Positions 1 to 10,441 of a stretch of DNA of 34,099 nucleotides are shown here, in pieces. Below the pieces are notes generated by a model. It was given only the letters and a program-made list of their open reading frames with translations. It searched no databases and was not told the DNA's origin. This stretch comes from Tetrahymena elliotti 4EA. Lineage: Eukaryota > Ciliophora > Oligohymenophorea > Hymenostomatida > Tetrahymenidae. Within the stretch, counting starts at the first letter, position 1, and each line of letters opens with the position of its first letter. The position numbers were made by a program, and so were the translations under genes. The DNA is taken from positions 82,645 through 116,743 of the forward strand of contig JH720362.1 in NCBI GenBank assembly GCA_000231825.2, given 5' to 3'.

Positions 1-167
1 AACTAACTGATAGAATGACTAATTTATGTTGGTTTACTTAATATTTTTTTAGCTCACTCACTAATTCATTAATTTTTATTCTTTTTTTCATATCTGATTA
101 TAAATTTAATATGTTTTTCTCATTATTTTAAATATTCACTTGTTCAAAAATTATATTTTTTTAAAAG

Positions 168-2446
168 TAAGAACAATATTGGTGAAATGGGATCATAAAA
201 ATTAGGATATGAGTTAGCAAAATGCTCTAATCTCTAAATTTTGACTCTTGGCCTCAAGTAACAATAATGTTTCAATATAAATTAATGAGACAATTAATAA
301 AGAAAGATTTTATTTTATGAGCAACTTAAAGATTGATTAATTTAGATTGGTTAACTTAATATTTGTTTTGCTCACTCACTCACTCACTCATTTATTTTTA
401 ATGTTATTTTCATATTTAATACAAATTTTTCTGTTATCTCATTCTTTTAAAATTTTCTTTATCCGATACCATTATTTCTTTGTATGAGACAAAATGAAAT
501 ACCATAACCACCTATTATTTATTTTTTTCAAAATTATTCTGATGAAGGTAGGACAAGATTTTGAAGAAATCCGAATAACTATTTTTTTCATTCATTTTTA
601 AATAACACAATTATTAAAAAAATTCATAAATGATGAATGAAAACATATTTAAAAATTCAATACAAAAATAAAAGAAAAAAATTTTAGAATAAATTTTTGA
701 AAAGTTGACCTAATAGATAATAAAGAATTTATAATTGATTTTTAATTTATTGAGGAAAACCCATAAACAAACCTTTTGAATTTATATATAATTCATGGAC
801 TGCTAATTTCTAAATATGATATTATTAATTTTCCTTATTAAATTAAAATGGATAAAATATAATTTCTACTGAAGTAGAATATGTAAATATAAATGTATTA
901 TTATTGAATTAATTCTCAATATAATCAGAAGCAATTCACATTTTGTCATTTTTTTTACCAAAAAAGCACTTTGTTGGGAAAATTCACTTCTCATAAAAAT
1001 TCTAGATAATGACAAGGAGTGAATACTTGAGGAATTACATATTTATATATTTTTATAATTTTTTAAAAGTCAAAATAATATTGGTGAAATGGGAGCTTAA
1101 AAACTAGGATGTGAGTTAGCAAAATGTTCTAATCTCTAAAATTTGACTCTTTAACTCTAGTAAAAATAGTGTTTCAATATTAATTAATTATGTATTTTGG
1201 CTTGAAAAAATTAATTTTAATTTATGAAAAATTGGTTAGTCGATTTATTTAGGTTGCCTTACTTAATATTTGCTTAGCACTCACTCACTCATTCATTAAT
1301 TAATTAATTGTTATTTGTTAATTAAAATTTCTCTGTTTTTCTAATTCTTTTAGGTATTTCTTTATTGATATTATTTGTATCATTTTTTTTAAAAGTTTGA
1401 GCAATATTGGTGAATTTGGAGCTTAAAAATTAGGCTGTGAGTTAGCAAAATGCTCTAATCTCTAAAATTTGACTCTTTAACTCTAGTAAAAATAATGTTT
1501 CAATATTAATTAATTTTATATTTTGGCATGAATAAAATAAAATTTAATTTATGAGCAATTTGGCTGACTGGTTGATTTATTTAGCTTACTTACTTACTTA
1601 CTTACTTACTTACTCACTCACTCATTCATTTTTTTTGGTGTTTTCATTCCTAATTCAAATTTTTTATGTTTTTATCATTCTTTTAAATATTTATTTATTC
1701 AATATTTATTTAAAAGTGAGAACAATATTGGTGAAATGGGAGCATAAAAGTTAGGATCTGAGTTAGCAAAATACTCTCATCTCTAAGCTTTGACTATTAA
1801 CCTTAGGTAAAAATAGTTTCAATATTAATTAACTCTGAATTTCAGAATCAATGAAAAAGATTTTATTTTATGAGCAACTTACATACTGACTAATTTAGGT
1901 TGGCTTTGCTTCCTCATTCATTCATTGGTTTTTATTTGTTTTTTTCATATTTAATTCAAATTTCTATGTTTTTCTCATTCTTTAAAATATTTATTCAATA
2001 TTCATTTTTATAATTTTTCAAAAGAAAAAACAATATTGGTGAAATGGGAGCTTAAAAATTAGTGTCTGAGTTAGCAAAATGCTCTCATCTCTAAACTTTG
2101 ACTCTTGACTTTAGGTAAAAATAGTTTCAATATTAATTACTATGCATCTTAGAATCAATAAAAAAGATTATTTTTTTTTATGAACAACTTACATACTGAC
2201 TAATTTAAGGTTAGTTTATTTGATATTTGTTTAGTTCATTTCTCCATTCATTAATTTTTATCAGTTATTATATATTGAATTCAAATTTTTTAGTTTTCTC
2301 ATATTTTTTAAATATTTCTTTATTCCACATTTATTTTATAATTTTTTAAAAGTTAAAATAATATTGGTGAAATGAGAGTATCAAGATTAAGATCAAAAAT
2401 TCTCAAAGCAAAAAGACTGGTTACTATAATATTAACATAATATTGA
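168..2446 (+). CDS. LRR-exon-array gene A, 3' portion (5' end outside window)
   Basis: Six exons read in the ciliate code: 168-257, 1070-1159, 1396-1485, 1717-1806, 2025-2114 and terminal 2353-2446 (TGA at 2444-2446). The first five are exactly 90 bp, start after an AAAAG acceptor, end before GTAA and are phase 2 at both ends, so each encodes one 30-residue leucine-rich repeat. Exon 4 reads ENNIGEMGAQKLGSELAK followed by YSHLQALTINL. The terminal exon gives half a repeat and then KAKRLVTIILTQY. LRR proteins form curved binding scaffolds; the partner is unknown. Splicing from one exon to the next keeps the frame, so this part looks functional. The 5' exons lie left of the window: bases 1-167 are intron of the same type. 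The 812-bp intron after the first exon is about 560 bp longer than its siblings. LRR identity is firm; exact splice sites are inferred from repeated alignment. Confidence 0.8.
478..1040. other. Non-repeat insertion inside an LRR-gene intron
   Basis: Introns of this array normally run ~190-240 bp and carry a recognisable series of blocks. The intron 258-1069 begins normally (to about 475, CTTTATCCGATACC) and ends normally (from about 1041, TTTATATATTTTTATAATTTT), but about 560 bp of unrelated AT-rich sequence lies between. No reading frame of note was seen. It could be a small insertion or internally eliminated sequence, or the remains of deleted repeats. Confidence 0.45.
1585..1630. repeat. 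Tetranucleotide microsatellite (TTAC)n(TCAC)n(TTCA)n in an LRR intron
   Basis: A run of TTAC units grades into TCAC and then TTCA units. The same position in neighbouring introns holds shorter versions, for example CTCACTCACTCACTCACTCA at 371-390. It is therefore a conserved intron block that expands and contracts. Confidence 0.8.
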
Positions 2447-2880
2447 TTTAGTGATTACTTTTAATGAAATTGCAAATATTTAATATTTTTAAACAATCTA
2501 ATTACAGTTATACATTAGAAAATTGATTAAAATTATTATTTCAAAAATTACAATTAATTTAAACTTAATTAAGAATCCAAAAATAAGTAATTTTCTTCTA
2601 CATATTAAATCTTGTTTATCTCTTGTAATCAGATTAATTTTATCCATTTAATAAAATTTATAATTATTTTTCTTTAATTTAAAATATGTTGATTTATTAT
2701 AAACTAATTTGTTTAAAAAATTTCGAAAACTCCATTTAAACTTTTAACTATTGAATATTGAGTTTTTACCTTGCTTAGAATTTGACTTTTTTTAAACACA
2801 AATTTATTAATAATTAAATCATAATAAAACATAGACTATAAGAATTTGGTATTTTGAGGTACTACTGAGTTAAAAATTAA

Positions 2881-2961
2881 ATGATTACTGCTCCTCTCTC
2901 TAAAGCCAAAACCAAAAAAGCTCCTAAACTAGAAGATTATTTGGAGGATAAGAAAGATCAA
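2881..2961 (+). pseudogene. Isolated N-terminal fragment resembling IFT56/TTC26 (DYF-13)
   Basis: A short frame starting ATG at 2881 reads MITAPLSKAKTKKAPKLEDY then LEDKKDQ. The pattern SKAKxKKxPKLEDYLExxD resembles the start of the intraflagellar transport protein IFT56/TTC26/DYF-13, whose N-terminus has a basic K-K-x-P-K-L-E-(D/E)-(F/Y)-L segment before its first TPR. After residue 27 the frame turns into AT-rich sequence with no TPR. It sits in the 670-bp space between two convergent LRR genes, so it is probably a captured or left-behind gene piece. The family call rests on memory of a short motif; chance similarity is possible. Confidence 0.35.
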
Positions 2962-3118
2962 TAAATAATATTCCTAAAATAATTTTATATATATTTTTAT
3001 CTTCATTATTTAGTTGAAATTTAAAAGAATTTTTATCAAAATAGTGATTTTCAAATAAGATCATGCAAGACAGACAGTAATGATTTTATATAAAAGTAAG
3101 TAAGTAATCTCAGTCTTT

Positions 3119-4784
3119 TCATTAAATGTAGTCATTATTTCCATATTTTAATAATAAATTAACTAATCTTGATTATTTTATTAGTTTTGATCTTAACTCC
3201 TATGCACTTGTTTCACCAATACATTGTCATTTTTAAAAAATGATAAAAATAAATATTGAATAAAAAAATATCGAAAATAGTCAGAAAAAAATAAAAATGT
3301 GAATAAAATCTGAAAAGAACAAAATGAAAGAATGAATCAGTCAAATAAATTATTTAGTGTCCCACCAACCTAAATTAGTTAATCAGCCACTTAAAAATAA
3401 AGTATTAAACACAAGTTTTACGAAAGGTAAAGAGCTAAAATTTAGAGATTAGAGTATTTAGCTAACTCTGATCCTAATCCTAATGCACCTGCTTGATCAT
3501 ATTGTTCATACTTTTAAAATATTATAAAAATATATATTAATAAAAAATATCAAAAATAATCAGAAAACCATAAAAATGTGAATTAAATTTGAAAAGAACA
3601 AATAAAAAGTAATGAATGAATGAGTCAAATAAATGTCTTGCAAACCACCATCTTAAATTAGTTAGCCAATCACTTAAAAATTAAGTATTTCATGATTCAT
3701 TTATTTAAAAATGCATAATTAATATTCAAACACAATTTTTATTACGAGAGGTAAAGAGCCAAATTTTAGAGACTAGCTAATTCTTCTCCTAATCTTTATG
3801 CTCCTGTTTCACCAATATTATTCAACCCTTTAAAAATTATAAAAATGAATAAACAAATATCTAAGAGAGTGAGAAAGCATAAAAATGTGAAATGAATCTG
3901 AAAAAAAATAAAAATCAAAGAGTGAATAGGTCTATTAAATATCTAGCAAACCACTAACCTAAATTAGTTTGAAGCCAATTTCATTATTCATTAATTCAAA
4001 AATCCCTTCAAATACAATTTTTACGTAAGGTAAAAAGTCAAAGTTTAGAGATTAGAGCATTTGGCTAACTCAGATCCTAATTCTAAAGCACCTGTTTGAC
4101 CAATTTTATACAACCTTTTAAAAATTATAAATAGAAATATCTAAAAAGTGAGAAAAGTATTAAAGTGTGAATAAAATCAGAAAAAATCAAATAAAAATCA
4201 AAAAATGAATAAGTCAAATAAATATATAGTATCCCACAAACCTAAATTAGTTAATCAGCCACTTAAAAATTAAGTATTTGTTCATTCATTCATTCATTCA
4301 AAAAAGCATAATTAATATTCAACACAATTTTTACAAGAGGCAGAGAGTCAAAGTTTAGAGATTAGAGCATTTAGCTAACTCAGATCCTAATCCTTATGCA
4401 TCTGTATCACCAATATTATTCGAACTTTTCAAAAATTATAAAAATAGGCATTGAATAAAGAGATATCTCAAAGAGCGAAGGCATAAAAATGTGAATAAAA
4501 TTAAAAAAAAAGCAAACAAAAATGAAAGAATGAATGAATCAAATAAATATCTGTAAACCACTAACCTAAATTAATATTATTCTACCTTTTTGTTGTTGAT
4601 TTAAAAATGAATAATTAAAATTCAAACACTATTTTTACCTCAAGTTAAAAATTAAAGTTTAAATAAATTAATAAATGTACCTAAAATCAAGATTAAGCTT
4701 TTAAGAAGTTAATTTGGAGTTGAGTGGCTTTTAATGCATAAATGTTAAAATATATTATTATTTCAAAGAAATTGAGGTACATCA
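3119..4784 (-). pseudogene. LRR-exon-array gene B, decayed, minus strand
   Basis: Reading leftwards, remnants are: a 5' exon 4784-4639, LRR exons 4424-4335, 4114-4025, 3827-3746 and 3510-3422, and a terminal exon ending TGA at 3119-3121. Exons 4335-4424 (SNNIGDTDAQGLGSELAK then CSNLQTLTLCL) and 4025-4114 are intact 90-bp phase-2 repeats. Exon 3422-3510 is 89 bp, having lost one T in the ATTGAT segment, which breaks the frame. Exon 3746-3827 is 82 bp, with a 9-bp loss plus one extra base. The terminal exon has an altered acceptor (AAAAA for AAAAG) and a 2-base insertion, though it still ends in a KLIKQSRLVNLLL-like tail. The gene converges on array A. LRR identity is firm and inactivation likely, assuming the bases are right. 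Confidence 0.75.
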
Positions 4785-5214
4785 CTAAGGTTTGCAAAAG
4801 GTTTTATATTTAACACTATTACTGATTTCTTTTATTCAACTTGTTTTAAATTGAATATAAATTAATTTATTAACAATTTACTTGAAAAATTAAAATCAAT
4901 TTTGTAAAATAGAGAAATAAATTAAATTAATCTGATTTTATTCATAAAATTTAGATGAAAGTGAATGATTTTAGCAATGAAAGAGAGAAATAATGTTCCA
5001 AAATCTTTTAATTTATCCTTTTAGTTTTCTAAATTTTTAATATTCAATTTCCATAAATATTTCTTCATTAACCCAAAATATTTTCAATGGGGTTATACCT
5101 AGGTTTTGCCATATTTTGCACAGCAACCCAGAACCAAATATCTAGGAAACAAGGCGTTTATCAATGTTGCCAAAAAATTATTTTTATTTATAATTTTTAA
5201 TGTTAATCCTTCGA
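4785..5214. other. Intergenic, with a GC-richer patch at about 5088-5168
   Basis: Mostly AT-rich and without a convincing gene. The patch at 5088-5168 (CAATGGGGTTATACC, then CACAGCAACCCAGAACC) is clearly richer in G+C than its surroundings and is open in several frames. It has only one GGGGTT, so it is not telomeric. No function is assigned. Confidence 0.5.
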
Positions 5215-7395
5215 CTATTTTAATGAATTTTATATAATTAAAGAGCTTTAGAATTGAATATTAAATACATTCATATTATTAAGAAACTTTTGATATTATT
5301 TTCTAAATAGAAATAATTGTGAAATTTTTCTAAAAAATATTAAATAAAAAAATGTTTTCTAAAAAAGAATTAACATTAAATTAACTTGAAATTTTACTTT
5401 TGATCAATTCTAATAGAAAATTTATCTTTTTTAAAATAATTATATTTATTAGTCAATGAAATTTTGAGGAAATTGAGATTGTAAGTAAAGTTGATCATTT
5501 ATCACAGTAAAAGAAAATTAAAAATTCTACTTTGTGTGTTCTTTAAAATTTAATTTTGATAAAATTGTTGGCTTGTATTTTGTTAACTATAAAATTGTTT
5601 TATTTTTAATTATTGATTAGAATAATATGATATTTTTATTAAGGAAAAGACATAAAAACATTTTGTTAGGCAGATCTTGAGTAGCTATTATGTATGGAAA
5701 AATGATGCTTTATTCTAATTTGCTTTCTATTTAATTTAAAACTTATATTATACACAAAAATAAAATATATGTAAAAATTTAAAACTTAAATTATTAGTAT
5801 TTATAATGAGCTTACTACTTTCATGAATAGAAAAATAAAACAATTTAGAAAGCAACTAAATTTCCCTATATTTTTAGAATCCAAATATCTAAAAAAGCTA
5901 TTTTCAAATTGAGAAACTAGACAATTCTTTGGTTTTAAATATCAAATTGATAATTTATCATGAATTTTTACTTATTTCTATTATTTTTTACAAGAAAAGA
6001 ATAAATGTAAATATTTTATTTGAAGAAACATTTTATTTAATGTGAAATTTATAAAGTATTGTTAAATTTTTTTATTAAATCATAATCTATTATAAAAAAA
6101 TGCAATAATACAGTTTTTCTTTAAATTGTGTTAATTGTAGATTTATAAAATTATAAAATAATTAAATGAGTCCAATAAAGTAATAGATAAAATATTCTTG
6201 TAGTATTCAAAAGAACAGGATTTAGTTTTGATTTTTAAATATTTGTAATATTTTTAACATAATACTAAAATATGTTTTCCATTTATAATTTGAATGAATA
6301 AGATTTATCTTGTAAGAAAATGTTTCAAAAAATTCTAAAAATACTAAACTTTATAATACGACTTAAATAATACATTTCTAACAATCCTGAAAACAAGTTT
6401 CTGATCTCTTTTTTATTTTTTCTTATCAAGATATGAATATTTATATCATTAAAGAGCTTTAGAATTGTATATTAAATATTCTCATATTATTTAAAAATGT
6501 TGCTATTATATTAGTTTTTTTAAAGGAATTTTTCTAAAAAATTATTAAAAAAACATTTTCTCAAAAAAGAATTAACATTAAATTTTACTTAAAATTGCAC
6601 TTTTGAGTAAATTCATTTTTTTTTTAATAATTAGATCAGTAAATAATATTTTGTGTAAATTAAGAATGTAAGGTTCATCTATTATGTCAATAAAAGAAAA
6701 TTAAAAACTATATTTAGTGTGTTCTTTAAAATGTTATATTGATAAAATTGTTGGCATTTATTTTAGAATGTTTGACTTTTAATTATAGATGAGAATAATA
6801 TATTATTTTTTATAAAGGAAAAAGACATATAAACTTTTTGTAAGGTAGAAGATCCTCAGTAAATTTTACTTCATTTTAAAATCTGTTTAATTTAAGCTTA
6901 TGTTGTTTACAAAAATTTATGTAAAAATTTAGAGCTTAAATTAGTGTTTTTAACTTTTTTATTTTCTTTCATGAATATAAAAAAAAAACAATTTAGAAAA
7001 CAACTAAATTTCCCTGTATTTTTAATTTTGACTTGCCAATCAAGAAAGTGTAATTTTTACTTTCTCATCATCGATTTTTAGATATACAAATTTTTATTTA
7101 CTAATAATAGAATAAATATTTATATTTTATTTGAAGAAACACTTTGTTTTTTTGCGAAATTTATAATGTCATGTTAAATACATTTTTTAACTTCATAATT
7201 TATTTTATTTAAATGCTAGAACATAACTCTTCTTTAAAATATTTTCATTTTAGATTAATAAAATAAAATATAATTAAATAAGTCCAATCAAGTAATCTAC
7301 AAAATATTCTAGCAATATTCAAAAGTGCAGAATTTAGTTTTGATTTTTAAATATTTGTAATATTTTTAACATAGTACTAAAATATATTTTCCATT
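5215..7395. repeat. Diverged direct duplication, two ~1.05-kb non-coding copies
   Basis: Copy 1 (about 5215-6285) and copy 2 (about 6430-7395) share ordered blocks: AAAGAGCTTTAGAATTG at 5240 and 6451; CAATTTAGAAAGCAACTAAA near 5841 and its counterpart near 6990; a TAGTTTTGATTTTTAAATAT block near 6222 and 7336 that continues to TTTTCCATT. The spacing drifts from about 1212 to 1111 bp, so indels have accumulated. No coding frame was found in either copy. It is probably an old tandem duplication or two copies of a dispersed germline repeat. Confidence 0.75.
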
Positions 7396-7558
7396 ACGAC
7401 TTAAATATTGTATTTGTACCATTTATTAGACCACTTGAATTTAATTTACATATTTTGTTCATAATAAATTCTCATTAATTAAAAGTGCTTTTATTCTTAT
7501 ATAAAGATTTCTTTAAATCTATTCTATCTCTGAGCAAAACTTAAATAGAATAAATAAA

Positions 7559-7876
7559 ATGGATACATATGAAAAACTTGTTGATAGAATAAGAATCAGG
7601 TCTCTTTTATTTAATGAGTTTATATAAAAGTAACTCATCTATTAATTTTTTACTTAATTAAACCATATCAATTAAAATTGTAAACATTTGGGATTAATTG
7701 TAAACAAAAAAAATTCAAATAATCAAATTCTTTTACTAAGCCACTGTTATATTAAATAATTACCTTATTTTCTTCATTTCCCTAATAATAGTAACATTAA
7801 AAAATTATTTTTTCATTTATTTTTTAATTTTTATAAAAATTTTATTGAAAATTCGTCACCTGAATTTTATATTTGA
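7559..7876 (+). CDS. Small hypothetical ORF (105 residues, ciliate code), possibly only a first exon
   Basis: ATG at 7559 opens a frame to TGA at 7874-7876. The first 24 residues (MDTYEKLVDRIRIRSLLFNE...) look protein-like. After about 7630 the frame becomes AT-rich and low in information, and AAAAGTAACTC at about 7627 could be a 5' splice site. It may therefore be a first exon or fragment rather than a 105-residue protein. No family is recognised. Confidence 0.3.
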
Positions 7877-8293
7877 GAAGTTACATTAGACTTTAATTTT
7901 CAAAATAATTTAGATCATTGAATGATAATTTAAAGGAAATTAAAACTGTAAAGTTAGTCATTTATTTGATAGTAAAGAAAGGATAATTAGAAGATATGTA
8001 AAGCTTGAATGAAAATAAAATTATTTTACTTTTCATCTAAGATTTATTTATTATGGTATTATTTTAGAGGTAAATAAAAATAAGTTTTAAAAAATAAGAT
8101 AAATATTAAAAATATAACTCATTGTAAATTTTTTATTTTTGAATATTAATAACCAACTTATTTTTAGCTAAGATTTGTACCGAAAAAACTATTTAAACAC
8201 AAAATTATATTTTAAATTTTATTTAGAGATACTTATTAATGATAATTATTATTTTTAAAATACAATTAAATAGTAAAAAAAACAAATAAATCT

Positions 8294-8671
8294 ATGAATC
8301 CTCCTACTCTCTTAACCAATCCATCAGTAAAAGTTCCGACATTAAACTCGTAATAAGTTCAAGACCTGTTTACTATTCACAAATAATTAAAATAAAATGA
8401 TACAATTAAAATATATGTCCAACACACTGCTTCTGGATAAACTAATGATTTTTCTATTACATACTCAACTTCCCTAAAAGCAATAAATACTCAAGGTAAT
8501 ATTGATACTCCTCACAAAGAAATGGTTTTATAAGTGGGCCTTACATTCGGTATAACTTATGAGTAATAGGTATTTTAGATACTTACTACACAAAATAATA
8601 AGGCTCTTTTCTAAGGTTAATTTAATTCGAATGATACTTTAATAGTAACAGCCTTACTGTAGGAAGTATGA
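8294..8671 (+). CDS. Hypothetical protein, 125 residues, probably frameshifted at its 3' end
   Basis: ATG at 8294 (MNPPTLLTNPSVKVPTLNSQ...) runs to TGA at 8669-8671. Base composition is clearly coding, with glutamines written TAA/TAG. The predicted protein is beta-strand-rich, with no signal peptide, membrane segment or recognised motif. After the stop, a +1 shift gives YEEANFRQLLQNGQYTVVPN over about 8667-8728, which reads like the natural C-terminus following ALLQEV. A one-base loss or a sequencing error near 8667 is likely. If so, the original protein was about 146 residues. No intron or partner gene is evident. Confidence 0.55.
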
Positions 8672-8739
8672 AGAAGCCAATTTTAGACAATTGTTATAAA
8701 ATGGACAATATACAGTAGTTCCTAATTAAAAAAATAAAT

Positions 8740-9289
8740 ATTTTATATTTGTATATTCTAATTTAATTACCAATTAAAAAATAAAACATTTATTTCTTCT
8801 TTTTTTAACAAATAAATAATTATCACCTTTAAAATTAAAAAAATCCTATAATATTATTAAACCGTACTTTAATTATATTGTAAAAACCTTTCTAAATTGC
8901 TATTTTGATTATAAAATGTAGGTCTCCATAAAATTTCAATGATTATTATCACATTGTAAAAGCTATTATTACTTTTCAAATTTTTCTGAAAATTAGTTTC
9001 TTTTTATTCAAATTCATTTAGAAACTTAATAATTTAAAGGTCATATAAATCTAAATTTCTCCAATCATTAATTAAATGTAATTCGACTCTTTTTTTCATT
9101 AATCGATTTCTTTTTTAATGCTCTGAGAAAAATGTATTTTTTTTTCTTCTATTTTTTACAAAATAATTTTTTCTTCAAGGATTTCATAAAATCACTTTAA
9201 TTCCTATATCTATGTTCTGAGAAATGTTTCATTAAATCTCAATATTTCTCATATATCCTTCTTACATAATCAACTTTTTTATCTTTTAG
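8740..9289. other. AT-rich intergenic stretch, nothing recognised
   Basis: Homopolymer-rich A/T sequence with frequent TGA in all frames. No gene, RNA gene or repeat shared with the rest of the window was seen. Confidence 0.5.
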
Positions 9290-9930
9290 GTAAAATCATT
9301 AGAATTAATTCTATTAGTGTATAAACTAAATGAAGTTTTTGCTCACCCACTTATCAGATACAGAAGAAAGGTATACAGACAAAATCAAATAGTTAGGCAA
9401 CGAGTAATTTATGGTAAAAAAATATCAATAACATTCCTAAGCCCCTCATTTTTCTAAGAAAAGAATTCCTATACAAATTATTCAAAGGTTATCAAGAATA
9501 TAATAAAAGATTGAGATGAAAACCAAACATTTAGAATTGATAAAAGTACATTCCACCTCATAAAAAGCTTTCACAGAAGAGAAAGATGAAATCATAAAAG
9601 AAAAAGAAGGAATGAACATATTTTTATTCATAAAAATTAAAAGCTAAGTCTCTGAAGAGGTTAGGAAATCAAATATAACTTTTGGATATTTATTGATATT
9701 GAATTTGATATTTTAATGACTACAAACAATAAATATAACATAAATGAGCTATAATAGCTACTATAGATAGCCTGCCTATTCATAGGTATGTATTTAATAC
9801 TTTATCACTATAAATCAGTAATTGTATTCTTTTTTATAAATAGAGAATACTAAGAAAGAAATATTAGAACCATCTGTCCTTGTTGTAAAAATGAATATTA
9901 TTTCTATTTAAAAAACAAATAAAAGACAAA
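9290..9930 (+). pseudogene. Degenerate coding remnant, family unknown
   Basis: Successive plus-strand frames look coding but are broken. Segment 9290-9514 follows a TCTTTTAG acceptor-like end and reads ...NEVFAHPLIRYRRKVYRQNQ... to TGA. A shifted frame 9515-9589 reads DENQTFRIDKSTFHLIKSFH.. to TGA, and a third (about 9590-9715) continues KEKEGMNIFLFIKIKSQ. Near 9870 a frame with ICPCCKNEYYFYL suggests a Cys pair. Arg/Lys-rich text followed by FRxxKxTFxLI could come from a transposase N-terminus, but this is too weak to name. It is interpreted as the remains of one gene with at least two frameshifts. Confidence 0.35.
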
Positions 9931-10412
9931 TCAACAGTAGAATATTATTAATACAAAAATAATATTTAAATTAAAAATGTAAGTTACATTTTGTATTTAA
10001 TTTAGAGTTAAAAAAATATTTTTTTTTCTCTCAATTTTAAAATAAATATTTACAAGAAAAAAATAAATATTATATTAAATGAAAATTAATTTATTTTATC
10101 TATTTAAAATAATTGAAAACAACAAGTAAATTTATTTCTTTTTGAAATACCTTTAATTTTTACATCAAATTGTTTTCTCCTTTACTTAAGCCATTTAATT
10201 AATGAAAGAGTCAGCTCTTTATTTTAATAATTAAAAAATAATAAATAGTGAAAAACTCATTAAAATGTTGTAAAATGTAAAAAAGAATAAGATATTTTAA
10301 ATTTATTTTAGTATTCATAAATTTATTCAAAAATTAATTAAATATTTGACATCCAAAATTTATTAACTCTTTCACTCTTAATTTTTTCAAAGAAATTAAA
10401 AAAAATAAATTA
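9931..10412. other. AT-rich intergenic / upstream region of LRR array C
   Basis: Nothing recognisable apart from homopolymer runs. It presumably contains the promoter and 5' leader of the LRR gene that follows. No defined promoter motif is visible. Confidence 0.4.
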
Positions 10413-10441
10413 ATGTCTACACAGAACATAAAATATTTTAG

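Noticed and set aside
1551..1754. Standard-code ORF MSNLADWLIYLAYLLTYLLT... as a membrane protein
   Set aside because: It runs through an LRR-gene intron and the TTAC microsatellite into the next exon in the wrong frame. The hydrophobic look comes from the tetranucleotide repeat.
168..4424. CRISPR-like array
   Set aside because: Regular repeats of ~90 bp with ~240-bp spacers are far too large, and they translate as LRR exons with splice sites.
5090..5096. Telomeric GGGGTT repeat
   Set aside because: Only a single GGGGTT is present, which is not a telomere array.
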